A DNA stretch of 64,000 nt from Multifurca ochricompacta (Eukaryota; Basidiomycota; Agaricomycetes; Russulales; Russulaceae), in assembly GCA_022496185.1 (NCBI GenBank), contig WTXG01000050.1, forward strand, positions 124,001-188,000, written 5' to 3'. Position numbers and translations under genes: made by a program. Positions 1 to 10,800 of the stretch are shown here, in pieces (position 1 is the stretch's first letter; each line of letters begins with the position of its first letter). The notes below the pieces were generated by a model. The model had not been told where the DNA came from. It saw only the letters and a list, made by a program, of their open reading frames with translations, and searched no databases.

Positions 1-76
1 TGTAGGGTGGGTGGCAAGGAGGGGTCGTCGTTGGGAATGTGAAAGAAAACGGGGATGGATGGCAGAGGTCGTAACA
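1..76 (-). repeat. 3' LTR fragment of A1
   Basis: Matches 6896-6971 base for base by eye and ends in gtcgtaaca, the inner edge of every family A LTR here. The following bases (77-92) read as a purine tract on the minus strand, as expected next to a 3' LTR. Confidence 0.93.
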
Positions 77-107
77 TCACCCCCTCTTCTGGTTCTAGCA
101 GACCCGG

Positions 108-1307
108 CTAGAAACGACTCGTACCGTCATCATCTTGTACCAACTCCAAGTAGTCGTCAGCTACATTACGATCATCCATTGTATAATTCTCTTTGTCCTC
201 GTCTTGGGGACATTGGTGAGTACGGAGGAACCCATAGGGGCCGCGTCGACCACACATGCGGCACAGATCATGGACCGGGCAGTCCAGCTCTCGATGTCCT
301 GCATTATGACGCAGGCACTTGCCACACCATGCAGACGGGTTGTTGATCGTCGGGGCGACTCCCAGTTGACGGAAGATACAGAACCTGCTCCAGTGCAGGT
401 TGCTACGACAATGCCGGCACCATTTGCGATTGAGGGGGCAGTTCCAGCTGATGTGATACTTACTATCACAACACCAGCATGTCTCGCCTCGAGGGTTCTC
501 ATGCAAGCGCGGCATCTCAAACCGATTCGGCAGCAACACGGGAGCGGCCCCCAATGATCGTGGGGGCAGGGGCCGGGCATATGTGTCGGCGTACCTTTCC
601 GCAATTGTCTGATAAGCATCCCCCCTTTCCAATCTCTTCCGAATCTCCACCAATTCCTGCTCGACCTGGAACATCCCATTGGTCAGCCGGGCCATCATCT
701 TTGCGTGTTCTTTATATTGCTGGTTGAGTGTTTTGCGTAAGGTTAGATTCTTCCGCAGTCTCATTACCTCAGCTTTGAGACGCAGAAGTTGCATATCACT
801 CAGCACCTCGTCGATGGCGAAAGCCCGCGAATCTTCAGCAGCCAGATGCCCCAGCTGTTCGTTGGTCATGGTGTGATGCAGACGACCGGTGTACCTTTCT
901 TCCAGATATACCGGAGCTCCATAAACAGGGCCGTCCTTCTTCATGCATCCGGCCACATCCATTCCTCCGTTGGTGTAGAAAATGTACTTAGCGATAGCGA
1001 CCGTCCCATCACCCATGGTGATCTCCAGTGGGTAGTACGTGGAGGAATTGGGGTTGTTGACAAAGAAGGGGAACTCTGGGACCTCGTCGTCTGACTCCAT
1101 ACCTATCAAGTCGTTTGGGTGTGGCTCTTCGCAGTGGTCGAAGTCATCGTTGGGGTTGGGGGACTGGTTCTTGACTCGGGCTTCGGCGGCCTCGTAGTCG
1201 ATGGGTGAGGAGGGACGTGTGGAAGGGTGCGTGGAAGGGAAGTTCTCGACAACTACTGTAGTGGTGGCGAAAGCGTCAATGGCGGCGTTGGTAGCGATGA
1301 AAGACAT
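108..1307 (-). CDS. post-pol accessory protein with zinc-knuckle array (A1)
   Basis: Open frame of 399 codons from an MSF start at 1307; an in-frame upstream ATG at 1346 is possible. It lies downstream of the pol chromodomain and in the same frame as pol, separated by one TAA at 1383-1385. The N-terminal third is acidic and Pro/Asn rich, the middle holds a conserved globular stretch (PEFPFF, YIFYTNGGMDVAGC), then a Leu/Arg/Glu-rich helical segment, likely coiled coil. The C-terminus has CCHC-type knuckles (CWCC, CRHC, CGKC, CRMC each followed by His and Cys). Knuckles of this kind bind nucleic acid in gag proteins; the role here is unknown. Same order in A2, A3 and B1. Confidence 0.8.
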   Translation of the reverse strand: MSFIATNAAIDAFATTTVVVENFPSTHPSTRPSSPIDYEAAEARVKNQSPNPNDDFDHCEEPHPNDLIGMESDDEVPEFPFFVNNPNSSTYYPLEITMGDGTVAIAKYIFYTNGGMDVAGCMKKDGPVYGAPVYLEERYTGRLHHTMTNEQLGHLAAEDSRAFAIDEVLSDMQLLRLKAEVMRLRKNLTLRKTLNQQYKEHAKMMARLTNGMFQVEQELVEIRKRLERGDAYQTIAERYADTYARPLPPRSLGAAPVLLPNRFEMPRLHENPRGETCWCCDSKYHISWNCPLNRKWCRHCRSNLHWSRFCIFRQLGVAPTINNPSAWCGKCLRHNAGHRELDCPVHDLCRMCGRRGPYGFLRTHQCPQDEDKENYTMDDRNVADDYLELVQDDDGTSRF

Positions 1308-1382
1308 GATGGATTCGATGGTTGTAGGACGTTGCTGTGGGAGCATGTACTGGGGAGTCGATGGGGGTCTGGGGCAGTCCTT

Positions 1383-4300
1383 TTAAGCATTCTTGGGCGC
1401 TTCTGGATGTCGGATGTGGAACTCCGAGATAAGGTCCGGGGCAAAGACATCTCCGGCTGGTTCCCACGAATTGTCGGAGTCTGGGAATCCCTTCCACTTG
1501 ATTAGGTAGTGCAATTTGCGCCCTCAGCCTTGTCGCTTGGAGTCTAGAACATGTTCCACTTCCCACTCTTCTTCGCCATCGATAAGGTCAGGCGGGGGTC
1601 TTGGGAAGTTTTCTCCGTGAATGGAGGTTTCCTTGTAAGGGGTCAGAAGCTTGGCATGGAAGACTGGGTGGATCTTCCATTTCGGCGGCAGTTTCAATTC
1701 ATATGATACATCCGACAGCTTCCTTGTGATCTGGAAGGGTCCATGACGTCGGGGCGCTAGTTTGGCTGAGGGGTGTGACGTGTGAATGTTCCTGCCCTCG
1801 AGCCATACCCAGTCATTGGTCCGATAAGGTGTGAACGTGCTTGGCCATGCTATCAGAAGTTGTTGCGCCTTTGCCAGATTCTCATTGGCCGATTGTCGCA
1901 GTTCCTCCCATTGGCTTATCCTCTCGGTTACTGACGGGGCGTTGGTGGGCTTATCTGTCCATGTGGTGCGTGGGGTCCAGCCCATGATAAGGGAAAAAGG
2001 GGTAGCTTTTGTCGTGCCATTGGGCCACAAGTTATGGGCGAACTCCGCGGTCGATAGCCATTCTGCCCAGTCATCTTGCCTGCTGTTGCACCAGAATCGG
2101 AGGTACTGCTCTAGCCATTGGTTTGTCCGTTCCGACTGTCCATCTGTTTGGGGGTGGTATGCCGTAGAAATATTCTGTGTGATGTCCAATGTTTTGCATA
2201 AGGCCTTTGCAAATGCCGATGTGAAACGAGTATCCCGGTCAGAGATAATCTTCTTGGGGAGCCCGTAGTGGTGGTATACATGGTTCAGGTAGAGTTTTGC
2301 CACTCCTTTGGCTGTGATGGTTTCGTTACAGGGAATGAAGAGGGCCGCTTTGGAGCAATCATGATCGGTGATTGTAAGGATAGTGTCGAAGCCTTGTGAT
2401 TTGGGCAGCTTGACAATGAAGTCCATGGCGATGGTCTGGAATGGGGTCGATGCGATAGGAGTGATGGGGTACATTGGTGGGATCTTCGGGTGCGTGTTCA
2501 CCTTGTTTGCTTGGCATGATGCACATCCTTGTACGTAGTTTTCAATGTCCTTCTTCATGTTGGGCCACCAATAGTCTCTTTTAGCCAGGGCGTAGGTGTT
2601 GGCGATACCTGGATGGCCAGCAGAGGGAAGGTCGTGATGAAAATGGATCACCCCCCTCTTAATGTTGTCGCCACCAGTGACAACGAGTCGATCCCCGTCT
2701 TTCCACCAAAGACCGTCAATTTTCTTTAAATTGTGAGCGTCGGCCCATGAAAGGCACAGGTCTTGGTTCATATTTTGGGAAACTTGTGCCCAAAGGTCCA
2801 TGTTGTGGAGACTGACCACGGCCAATTTTGCAAAGACCTCTTCCGGGAGGACGGTGATGTCATTATTGTCGTCCTCTCCTGTATGCATATCCGGCCTTCG
2901 CGATAGGGCATCTGCTCTGGCATTCTGGCTTCCTGCAATATGTTTCAATATAAAGTTATACTCCTCCAACTCCAAGACCTCTCGTGCCACGCGTCGACTG
3001 ATTTTGTGGGGCTCTTTCCAATATAATAGATTGGAATGGTCAGTGTGGATGATGGTCTTGTGCGGGGTTCCTGCCAGATAGGGTCGCCAGTGTCGCAATG
3101 CTTTGACTATGGCCAAAAGCTCTCTGTCCCAGATGTCATAGTTTCTTTCGGCTGAGGAGAAGGTTTCAGAGTAGTATGCCACTGGATGAAGTATTTGTGT
3201 GGCGTCTCTCTGATATAACACTGCCCCGTTCGCAAAGTGAGAGGCGTCCACCTCTAGTTCGAAGGGGCGACTCAGATCCGGCTGGATGAGTACCGGTTCT
3301 GACCCAACAAGGTCCCTAATCTGCTCGAATGCTTGCTGCTGTGCTGCACCCCAATACCATAGTACATCCTTTTTCAGTAGATCATTCAGTGGCCGTGCTA
3401 TGCCTGAAAATCCCTTGACGAATCGTCGGTAGAAGTTGCAGAATCCGATGAACGACCGGACATCTTTGACGCAAGTCGGCACTGGCCACTCTCGAATTCC
3501 TTGTACTTTAATGGGGTCCATACGCACTCATCCTCCTTCCAAGATGACTCCTAGGTACTCAACACTCCGTTGCTCAAAGGAACATTTAGCCGGTTTGAGA
3601 TACAGGTCATGTTCTCGTAGTATGTCCAATACCTGGTGTACTCGGTCTCGATGGTGGTCTAAATTGTCTGAGGTAGCGACCAGGATGTATCCATGTAGAC
3701 CACTACTTCTCCAGTGAGAATAAGATCGCGGAAAATGTGGTTCATCATAGACTGGAATGTTGCCGGCGAATTCATGAGACCAAAGAACATGACATTGGGT
3801 TCGAACAACCCTTGATTCGTCTTGAACGCTGCTTTGCACTGGTCCCCTTCCCTGATTCTAACGTTGTTGTAGCCCCATCGCACGTCCATCTTTGAGAAGA
3901 GGGATTTATCCCTCATAGTGTCGATAAGTTCAGAGATGAGCGGCAGGGGGTAAGCATTTTTCACGGTATACACATTGAGTCGTCGATAATCCTGAACCGG
4001 CCGCAGCTTACCATCCTTCTTCTTGATGAAGAAGAAGGGCGAGGCGTACTGCGACTTGGAAGGGCGAATGTAACCTTTTGCCAAATGTTCTTCGAGGAAT
4101 TCCGTCAATGCTACCTGCTCCGACTGGGACAGTGGGTAGATTTTACAATCTATGGCGGTCAGTGTATCCGGGAGTAGGTCTATAGCATGGTCCCATGGTC
4201 TGGAGGGTGGAAATCGCTGGGATTCTTCCTCGGAAAATACCTTCCAATGCCGGTGGTAGGTACTCGGTACTATGTCGCTGTAGGTTTTTTCTGCCTGCCC

Positions 4301-4869
4301 CTGTATCGCCTTTTGAGCCAATTCTGATGCTTTGGTGACATAGCAGTAGTCTGGGTCTTCTTCCTCTGTACCAGTGGCCTTTATTATTGGATGTCTGACT
4401 GCATAATCATATCCCATCGACGTGATGATGGTGGGGTATGATTCCTTATCCATTGTTGCATCTGCCCAATTGATCTTTGGTTCGAACGCAGCGAGCCATG
4501 GGTATCCAAGAATAAGGTCTTCGTCTCCTAGATCCGTGATCAGGAAGCAAATGTTTTTTGTAGCTTCTCCAACCTGGACCCTCAGATCTGTGTAGTGAGT
4601 GATTTTCCCTGCACGATTGGCCGTCCCATCAATGTTCCAAATGTTCTTTTCCTGGGGAAGTGCCAGCCATCCCAAACCCATTGTTCTAAGTAGTCGTGGG
4701 TGAATAAAATTGTCTGTGGCTCCGGAGTCCACTAAGATGTCTCGATCGGCCATCCTCTGTGTAGTTTCAAAATGGACTGGTATTTTCAACGATTTGAATT
4801 GACTAGCATACACAGAGGTAACATGGAGTGCTCGCGCCCAGGCCGATGGGTTTGAGCCTAACAAAAATC
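1383..4869 (-). pseudogene. pol: gypsy pol of A1 (protease-RT-RNase H-integrase-chromodomain), broken
   Basis: Begins in the -1 frame at the gag overlap. Aspartic protease motif DSGATDNF lies near 4725; RT follows with SKMDVRWGYNN and FFGLMNSPATFQ; then RNase H (LEVDASHFANGAV), integrase zinc domain and DD35E core (MDFIVKLP, SDRDTRF, QSERTNQ), and a chromodomain (YLIKWKGF, NSWEPAG) near 1400-1512. Breaks: a one-base loss at 3683-3697 inside the catalytic YMDD codons, and TGA at 3528 and 1524 where sister copies have CGA. The frame after the last TGA stays open to TAA at 1383. Dead copy. Confidence 0.92.
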
Positions 4870-6370
4870 CTTCTTTGCAAACGCCTTCTCTACTAATAGG
4901 GCGCGCACTTCCTCACTCTCCTTCATCATATTAGCCCATATATCCTGAGCCTTTTCTTCTTTAGACCGCTTGTCCACCGTTGATGGGTTATTCTGAGCAG
5001 GATGTTCTGGCGCCATCGTGGCGGCAGTGACTCGCGCTCCCTTCTTGGGGCAGTCTCGAGACATGTGCCCCAATGCCCTGCAATGGAAACAGCGTCCTTC
5101 TTTCATGAGGGTTTGTCGTTCATCCTCTGTAAGCGTCGCTCGAGCTCGGGCTCGATCTGCGGAGGTGTCCATAGCGTTTGGGTCCCGCTGGGTGTGCTGG
5201 GCAGGCTTGACCCCGAAGGCGGCCTTCCACTGATCTCTGGTCTTTCCCTTTTTTGTATCGACCCCAAATCGTGTCTGGAAGTCCAAGTAATCTTGTTGTT
5301 GCCGCCGGGCGGCATCGACCCAGGTGTCCCAATCGTGGGGATGATGGAACTGTATGATGTTCTTGACCAGGGGGTTGGGTAGTCCCTGGGAGAAGAGGTC
5401 CAGCGTGGCCTCCTCGTCTGTGTCGTAGCCGGCTCTGTTGGCTAAACTTCTGAACTTGGCTACGTATGCGTCAAGTTCTCCTTTTTCCATCCTGAGGGAC
5501 TTTAGTTCCCGGGCTGCTTTCTGCTTGGCCTGCCCGTCTGTGAAGGCATCCTTGAACCTTTCTGCTATGGTCTCCCAAAGACCCTCGCTCGTGGTCCGGC
5601 GCCCGCTCTCAACCTGCTCATTCAGCCATTCTAACTGTTCCATGGTCCAGTCATCCACTGCATCCCCTCGATCAGGGACAGAAACAGATTGGCCCTTTGG
5701 AATGGGTTAACAATCTGCGGGACATCATGATTGAAGTTCTTGAAGGTTGTGAACTCCAACATGAACTTCTTGCTCTGCGAGCGATCCCCAGAGAATGTTT
5801 GGGGTAAAACTCCAGACAGACGTCCCGAGGGGGGAGGGATGTTTGGTGGTGGTGCCACAGGGGCTGGTGGGGCAGGGTCTGGAAGTTGGGCGGCAATTGT
5901 CGACATGTTTTGATAGAATGGGGTTACTGTGTCGGTGGATTGTATCGATATCTGTGGAGTTGTCAAGGCAGGGGCTCTGATCGTGACAACTTCAGGTGCA
6001 ACCGGGAACGTAGTCCTTGCTAATGCCAGTGCTTCTTCTTCACTGGGTTCTTCTACGTACTCCTCTGGTTCGGAGTCCGTGACAATGGCCGGAGGGTTTT
6101 CTCTCCACGGGCCTAGTCCAAATTCGGGTGGGGCAGGTCTGGTTGTGACCCAAGAGTTTCGACTGTCTGAGTATCGGATACAATACCAAACTCTTTTCTC
6201 ATCATCGTATTCTACCAGTTGGTATCTTCCGTCGTGATAGACGTAGTATCCAAACTCGGTTTCAAAGTCTTTCCAGGTGGCAGAGCCAAGTACTTGCTGT
6301 GAAAGATTATTCTCGTCTCTGCGCTCGATGAGCTCTTCTCGGAAGAGGGTCTGACTGCGCTAGAAGCCAC
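4858..6370 (-). pseudogene. gag: gypsy gag of A1, frameshifted
   Basis: Capsid/nucleocapsid precursor. The visible order is an N-terminal region that opens at a GTG next to the primer site, a Pro-rich linker with MSTIAAQLPDPAP, the capsid region (GDRSQSKKFMLEF), and one CCHC knuckle (CFHCRALGHMSRDC) near 5060-5100. It ends at TAG 4858-4860, overlapping pol. Compared with A2 and B1, one base is lost near 6360 (AGC-GCAGTC) and one near 5669 (ATCGAGGGG against ATTCGAGGGG), so the protein is split into three frames. Confidence 0.87.
4864..4870 (-). promoter_or_regulatory. -1 frameshift heptamer GGATTTT, gag-pol (A1)
   Basis: On the minus strand the gag codons are GAT TTT; slipping back one gives GGA TTT, and the -1 frame runs directly into pol. 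G GAU UUU is a known -1 slippery heptamer in dianthoviruses. Six bases downstream, 4830-4857 can fold: GCTC/GAGC outside, CCCA/TGGG inside, loop of six. Confidence 0.7.
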
Positions 6371-6376
6371 TGTGAG

Positions 6377-6387
6377 AGACTCGACTT
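6377..6387 (-). promoter_or_regulatory. self-complementary primer-binding site (A1)
   Basis: On the minus strand AAGTCGAGTCT lies two bases inside the 5' LTR. It is the exact reverse complement of AGACTCGACTT in the LTR (6610-6620), which begins 34 bases after the TATATAA box (6648-6654), where the transcript should start. This is the Tf1/sushi self-priming layout. No tRNA 3'-end match (TGG start) is seen. Confidence 0.8.
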
Positions 6388-6389
6388 GA

Positions 6390-6971
6390 TGTTACTCTGG
6401 TGTGAGACGTTCTGCACGACTTGTGTGACAGCTCTGTTCGTAGGTTCAGATAAGAGGCCAATAGGACCTCTGGAGTTTCAGGGGAAGAGTCAAAGTCAAA
6501 GGGGCTGCTCCCTAGTGACGATGTTAAGTGGAAAGTGCCGAAAGCACTGAGATGGTCGAGTCAAAGAGTTCAGGGGAGAGTCCGAAAGACAAACACCGAT
6601 GTATTCAATAAGTCGAGTCTGAGGTCTACAGCATAGCTACAGCGGACTTATATACGTAACTCAATGGCGTCTACAAGATAAGGATACGGAGTCAAGTGGG
6701 CCCGAATATACAGAAGCGGACGGCGTAAAGTCTAGCTTCTGATAGGGTATTAAGTAAGTGTCCGTCGTAAAGATAAGGTGATAAGAAGATAAAGAATCAA
6801 GCATGAGTAAACATCGCATCAACAGATACAAAGTGAGTCATGGGGATGGAAGTAAGGCATGTGACGGATCCCACGATGGAGACGTGATTGAGAAGTGTAG
6901 GGTGGGTGGCAAGGAGGGGTCGTCGTTGGGAATGTGAAAGAAAACGGGGATGGATGGCAGAGGTCGTAACA
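6390..6971 (-). repeat. 5' LTR of A1 (582 bp)
   Basis: Bounded by tgttac and gtaaca (TG...CA). Minus-strand TATATAA at 6648-6654. Closely similar to the A2 and A3 LTRs. Flank on the right is Cop1 leader. Confidence 0.93.
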
Positions 6972-7254
6972 GCTATACACCCTTTGTCTCTAATGGAACT
7001 TGCGGTTGGCTCCTCCATGACATGACTCCCAGTCTTGTTTACACTGGACACTCTGGCTAGTCTACCAGAGCTTATGTCCAGTTACAGGATTGCGCTAGAC
7101 AGCTTTACTATACCTAGAAAGTCGCACAACAAAGGCAGGACCTTCTTAGGTTCTGAAGCATAGCGCCACAGTATAGGGTGGCACTCTTAAGCAAGACCTG
7201 GGCACTGGTTCTAACTGCTCCTTGGAACCAGGAACACTTTATAACATCTCAAAA
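6972..7254 (+). other. Cop1 leader, 3' part
   Basis: Non-coding; parallels 48851-49132 of Cop3 and the inverted stretch before the Cop2 start codon. Ends in ttataacatctcaa just before the gag ATG at 7255. No open frame of note. Confidence 0.8.
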
Positions 7255-7289
7255 ATGCCGTCCTCTATTGTCTTCCCTCCCTCCTCCAA
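7255..7289 (+). pseudogene. gag: Cop1 gag, first 12 codons cut off by the solo LTR
   Basis: ATG at 7255 reads MPSSIVFPPSS and is then split by the solo LTR. The same start is intact in Cop2 (47477) and Cop3 (49133), so this is the true start of the polyprotein. Confidence 0.85.
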
Positions 7290-7886
7290 TGTTACAAACC
7301 CCGCTACATCGTCTTGTTTCCCTTTTCCTCTTCATGTGACCCATTGTTTGGTTGTGCTTGCGCCTCTGTTGACTGTGTTGTGACTGGCGTTGTACTTATT
7401 TGTCCCTTATCTTTGACCCGGGGCTGTGCTTATCTCTGACTCATATTTTACACAAGAACTCTTACGTATTTTCCCACCAGAATCGCAACTATACCGGATC
7501 CGTCTACATATATTCTCATCTGGCCCACAGTGACTCCATTCCCCATTCAGATATATTACGACTTTGTTGATACATCGAGTACGACACTCCGATTCAGACT
7601 CCAACCTCTATTACATATATAAGGCCTGCCTAGATAGCCTGTATGCCTTAGACTCGACTTCTTAATTGACTTGGTGCATTACCTTCTGGGTGATTCCTAA
7701 GACCCGACTCTTGAATCGTCTCAGTGCTTTTGGCACTCTTCTGCTCACCGATACTAGGGGATTAGCTCCTTGGTATTGACTCCTCACCTGAACTTCGTGC
7801 ACTTGAAAGACAGTGCACACCTGACTTCGTAGTTTTGCTACACGATTTATCACACGTTGTGACGAATGCCCACACCAGGCATTACA
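7290..7886 (+). repeat. solo LTR, gypsy family B (597 bp)
   Basis: Starts tgttac, ends attaca, flanked by the 5-bp duplication tccaa (7285-7289 and 7887-7891). Matches the B1 LTRs in inverted orientation, with TATATAAGG near 7614 and the AGACTCGACTT transcript start after it. A single LTR with a perfect duplication is the normal product of LTR-LTR recombination of a full element. Confidence 0.94.
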
Positions 7887-7892
7887 TCCAAG

Positions 7893-10800
7893 ATGGAGCA
7901 CCTTGATGGCTCAAACTGGCAGGTTTGGTCTGCCAACTTCAATGCGCTTTTGAGGATGAATGGGCTCAGGAGGCACATTGTAATGCCTTACCCTGACATG
8001 CCTCTCCTCCCTGAGGACAAGGAGGAAAAGGAGAAGATGCAGAAAGAAGTAATTGACCCCATCCTTAGGGAATGGATGGGAGAAGAGGAAATGCTAATTG
8101 GGCTCCTCTTTCTTAACGTCACCCAAGAAGTCTACTCACAAGTAGCTTCTGATGCCAATTATCCTTCTCTTAGTGAGAAGTATAATAAGTTGGAGTGGCT
8201 TTATGGCTCTGTAGGTAGCATGGCCACATATAATCTGTGGCTTGCCCTGGTGTCCTTCCGTCTTGATGAAGGACAGACATTTAGAACCCAATTACAAAAG
8301 GTTCTAGATGCCAGGAGTACCCTTAGGGAGAATGGGATGGAGGTCAATGACCTCCAGATGAGCTTCATTTTGTTGAAAGCTCTCCCTGACTCCTACAGTG
8401 CCATTGCTGGCTCCATACTGGCCTCTGGCAATCCAGAGTGTCTTTCTCCTCAGGACCTTGTGCAGAGGTTCCTGAATGAGGAGAGTCGCCTGGCAGGTCC
8501 CTCGGGAAGTGGTAGTGAAGTCCTATCTAAGGCTGCACCTGTCAAATCTAAACAAAAACATACAAATTTATCACCACTTCCCACTGCTGCCCCTGGTTCA
8601 CAAGGGGTGGTCTGCTTCTATTGCCAAAAGCCTGGACACAAGTCCAATGCTTGTGCAAAGAAGAAGAAGGACCTGGAGAATGCCAAAAAGGGCAAGGCAG
8701 GGAACAAGAAGGGGGCTGAAGCCCAACATGTACATACTATAGCCACCGTAGTTAATGGGAGTGGCAAAATAGAGGAGGTGCAAGAAGCACCTCGAATTCG
8801 CCTTTATGTTCACACCTATAATCTGGACATCAACTCAGATTATTGGATGCTTGATAGTGGAGCAACAGCCCATTTCAGTCCCAACCTTGAAGACTTTGAT
8901 ACATATAAAGTTGACACAACCCATGAAGTATCACTAGGTGACAACTCCATAGTCAAAACAAGTGGAGTTGGCACTGTGGTCATCAGGACTGATCAAGGTT
9001 TTGACTTAGAATTGAGCAATGTGCTCCACATGCCTGGAGGACATAAAATACTCTCCACCAGTGCCCTGGTAGAAAAAGGGGCAACTGTGTTCTTTGATAA
9101 TAAGAAGGCAACAATTAAATATGGCGATAATATCATAGCGGAAGCATGGAAGTTTGGCAAATTGTATTGGGTACTAGGCAAACACATCCTGAATAGTATC
9201 CATACATCTGCATCTGCCTCACTTGAAATCTGGCATCAAAGAATGGGGCATATGTCAAAAGAGGCCCTAAAGAGATATGCTCCTGAGGCGGTTAAAGGCC
9301 TCAGAATTAATAATAGCCAAGTGGAAGACAAGCTGTGTTATGGCTGTGAAATGGGCAAGTCCCATCATCTTCCATTTCCCCCATCTTCAAAGTGCGCATC
9401 AGCCCCCCTTGAGATCCTTCATAGTGATCTTGTAGGTCCCTTGCAATGCAGTTCAATACAAGGGAATCTATACTTTGCCACCTTCTTGGACGACTTTAGC
9501 AAATACACTTTAATCGTTCCAATGAAGTCTAAAGATCTGTTTACACCAGTTTTTAATAAACTGAAGACACTACTAGAAAATAAATTCAATCATAAAATCA
9601 AGTGTCTTCATACAGATCATGGTGGCAAGTATGTGAACAAGGTGCTGAAGGCAACGCTTGAAGATTTTGGCATAGAGCATAAACTTACAATGCCGTATAG
9701 TCCACAACAGAATGGAAGGGCCGAGAGGTTCAACAGAACCATTATGGAAAAAGGCACTAGCATGCTGCATGATGCTGGCCTGTCCCTTGGCTTCTGGGAG
9801 TGTGCTGTTGAAACAGCATGTCATATATATAACAGAACTCCCATTTGTTCTAATAAGTGGAAAACTCTGCTTGAGCTTCTGGTTGGGAACAAACCAGATG
9901 TCTTGTATTTTAAGGTCTTTGGTTGCAAAGCCTATTATCATGTTCCAGAGGGCAAGCAGCGAAAACTAGATCCCAAAGCCAGGGAAGCCGTCTTTGTCAG
10001 ATATGAGCCCACTTCTAAGGGCTATACACTTTGGGATAGTCGTATCCAGTCTCTCATCTCTTCACGAGATGTTACATTTGATGAGAGATCCTTCCCATCC
10101 CGCTCTGTGAAGGACAGCAGAGCAGATAAACCAATAGAGCAACCTAGTGAAGGTGGCTCATTTACTATACCTGGTGGCAATGTCCAGCCACCACCAGCAA
10201 CTGCTACACATGTTCCTGAGGCTCCTCAAGATGACGAAGACCTAGAAGAGGAACAGGAGGACATCATACCTCCTCAATTACCACCTCAGCCTACCACACC
10301 CACACGTAATGTAGACACCACACACCCTCAGACTATATATCAGACTCCTCCATCACAAGTCATGGAACCTTCCTCCCCTCCCAAAAGAACCCATGCAATT
10401 AGAAAATCAGAAAGAATTGCAGGCAGACTTCCTCAACCTAATTTTCAGAGGACAAGTCCACGCTCTGAACAACGAGATAGGGCAATCCAAGAAGATTTAG
10501 ACTTGGATACTGCACGTCCCAATCACAATCGTCATCTGAATCCCTGCTTCTACAACGAGGATAATGCAGAGTTTGTGCAGGGTTCTTCCAGACTTGGTCA
10601 GATGGATCTACTCAATGCTGCAGGATCCCCTTATAGGGATCCTCTTACTTTTAAAGAAGCAATGGAGTCTGATAATGCCAGTGATTGGCTTGAGGCATGT
10701 CAATATGAAATTGATGCCTTAGAAAAACTTAAAGTGTGGTGCCTTGAAGACCTTCCTGAAGGTAGAAAGGCTGTAAAGTCAAAGTGGGTCTTTAAATTGA

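Larger units (their letters stand above)
1..6971 (-). mobile_element. Ty3/gypsy chromovirus A1, left end cut by the window
   Basis: Reads right to left: 5' LTR, self-complementary primer site, gag, -1 overlap, pol ending in a chromodomain, zinc-knuckle ORF, purine-rich tract (77-92), and the last 76 bases of the 3' LTR. The first 76 bases of the window look identical to 6896-6971, which defines the repeat. A1 sits in the leader of Cop1; the homologous Cop3 leader reads through the junction near 48851. I infer a 5-bp duplication gctat, so the bases just outside the window should end in gctat. Both gag and pol are disabled. Confidence 0.93.

Noticed and set aside
135..1094. Plus-strand open frames opposite the A1 accessory gene and pol, repeated in A2, A3 and B1
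   Set aside because: They mirror well-conserved minus-strand genes, carry no recognisable motif and change or break between copies.
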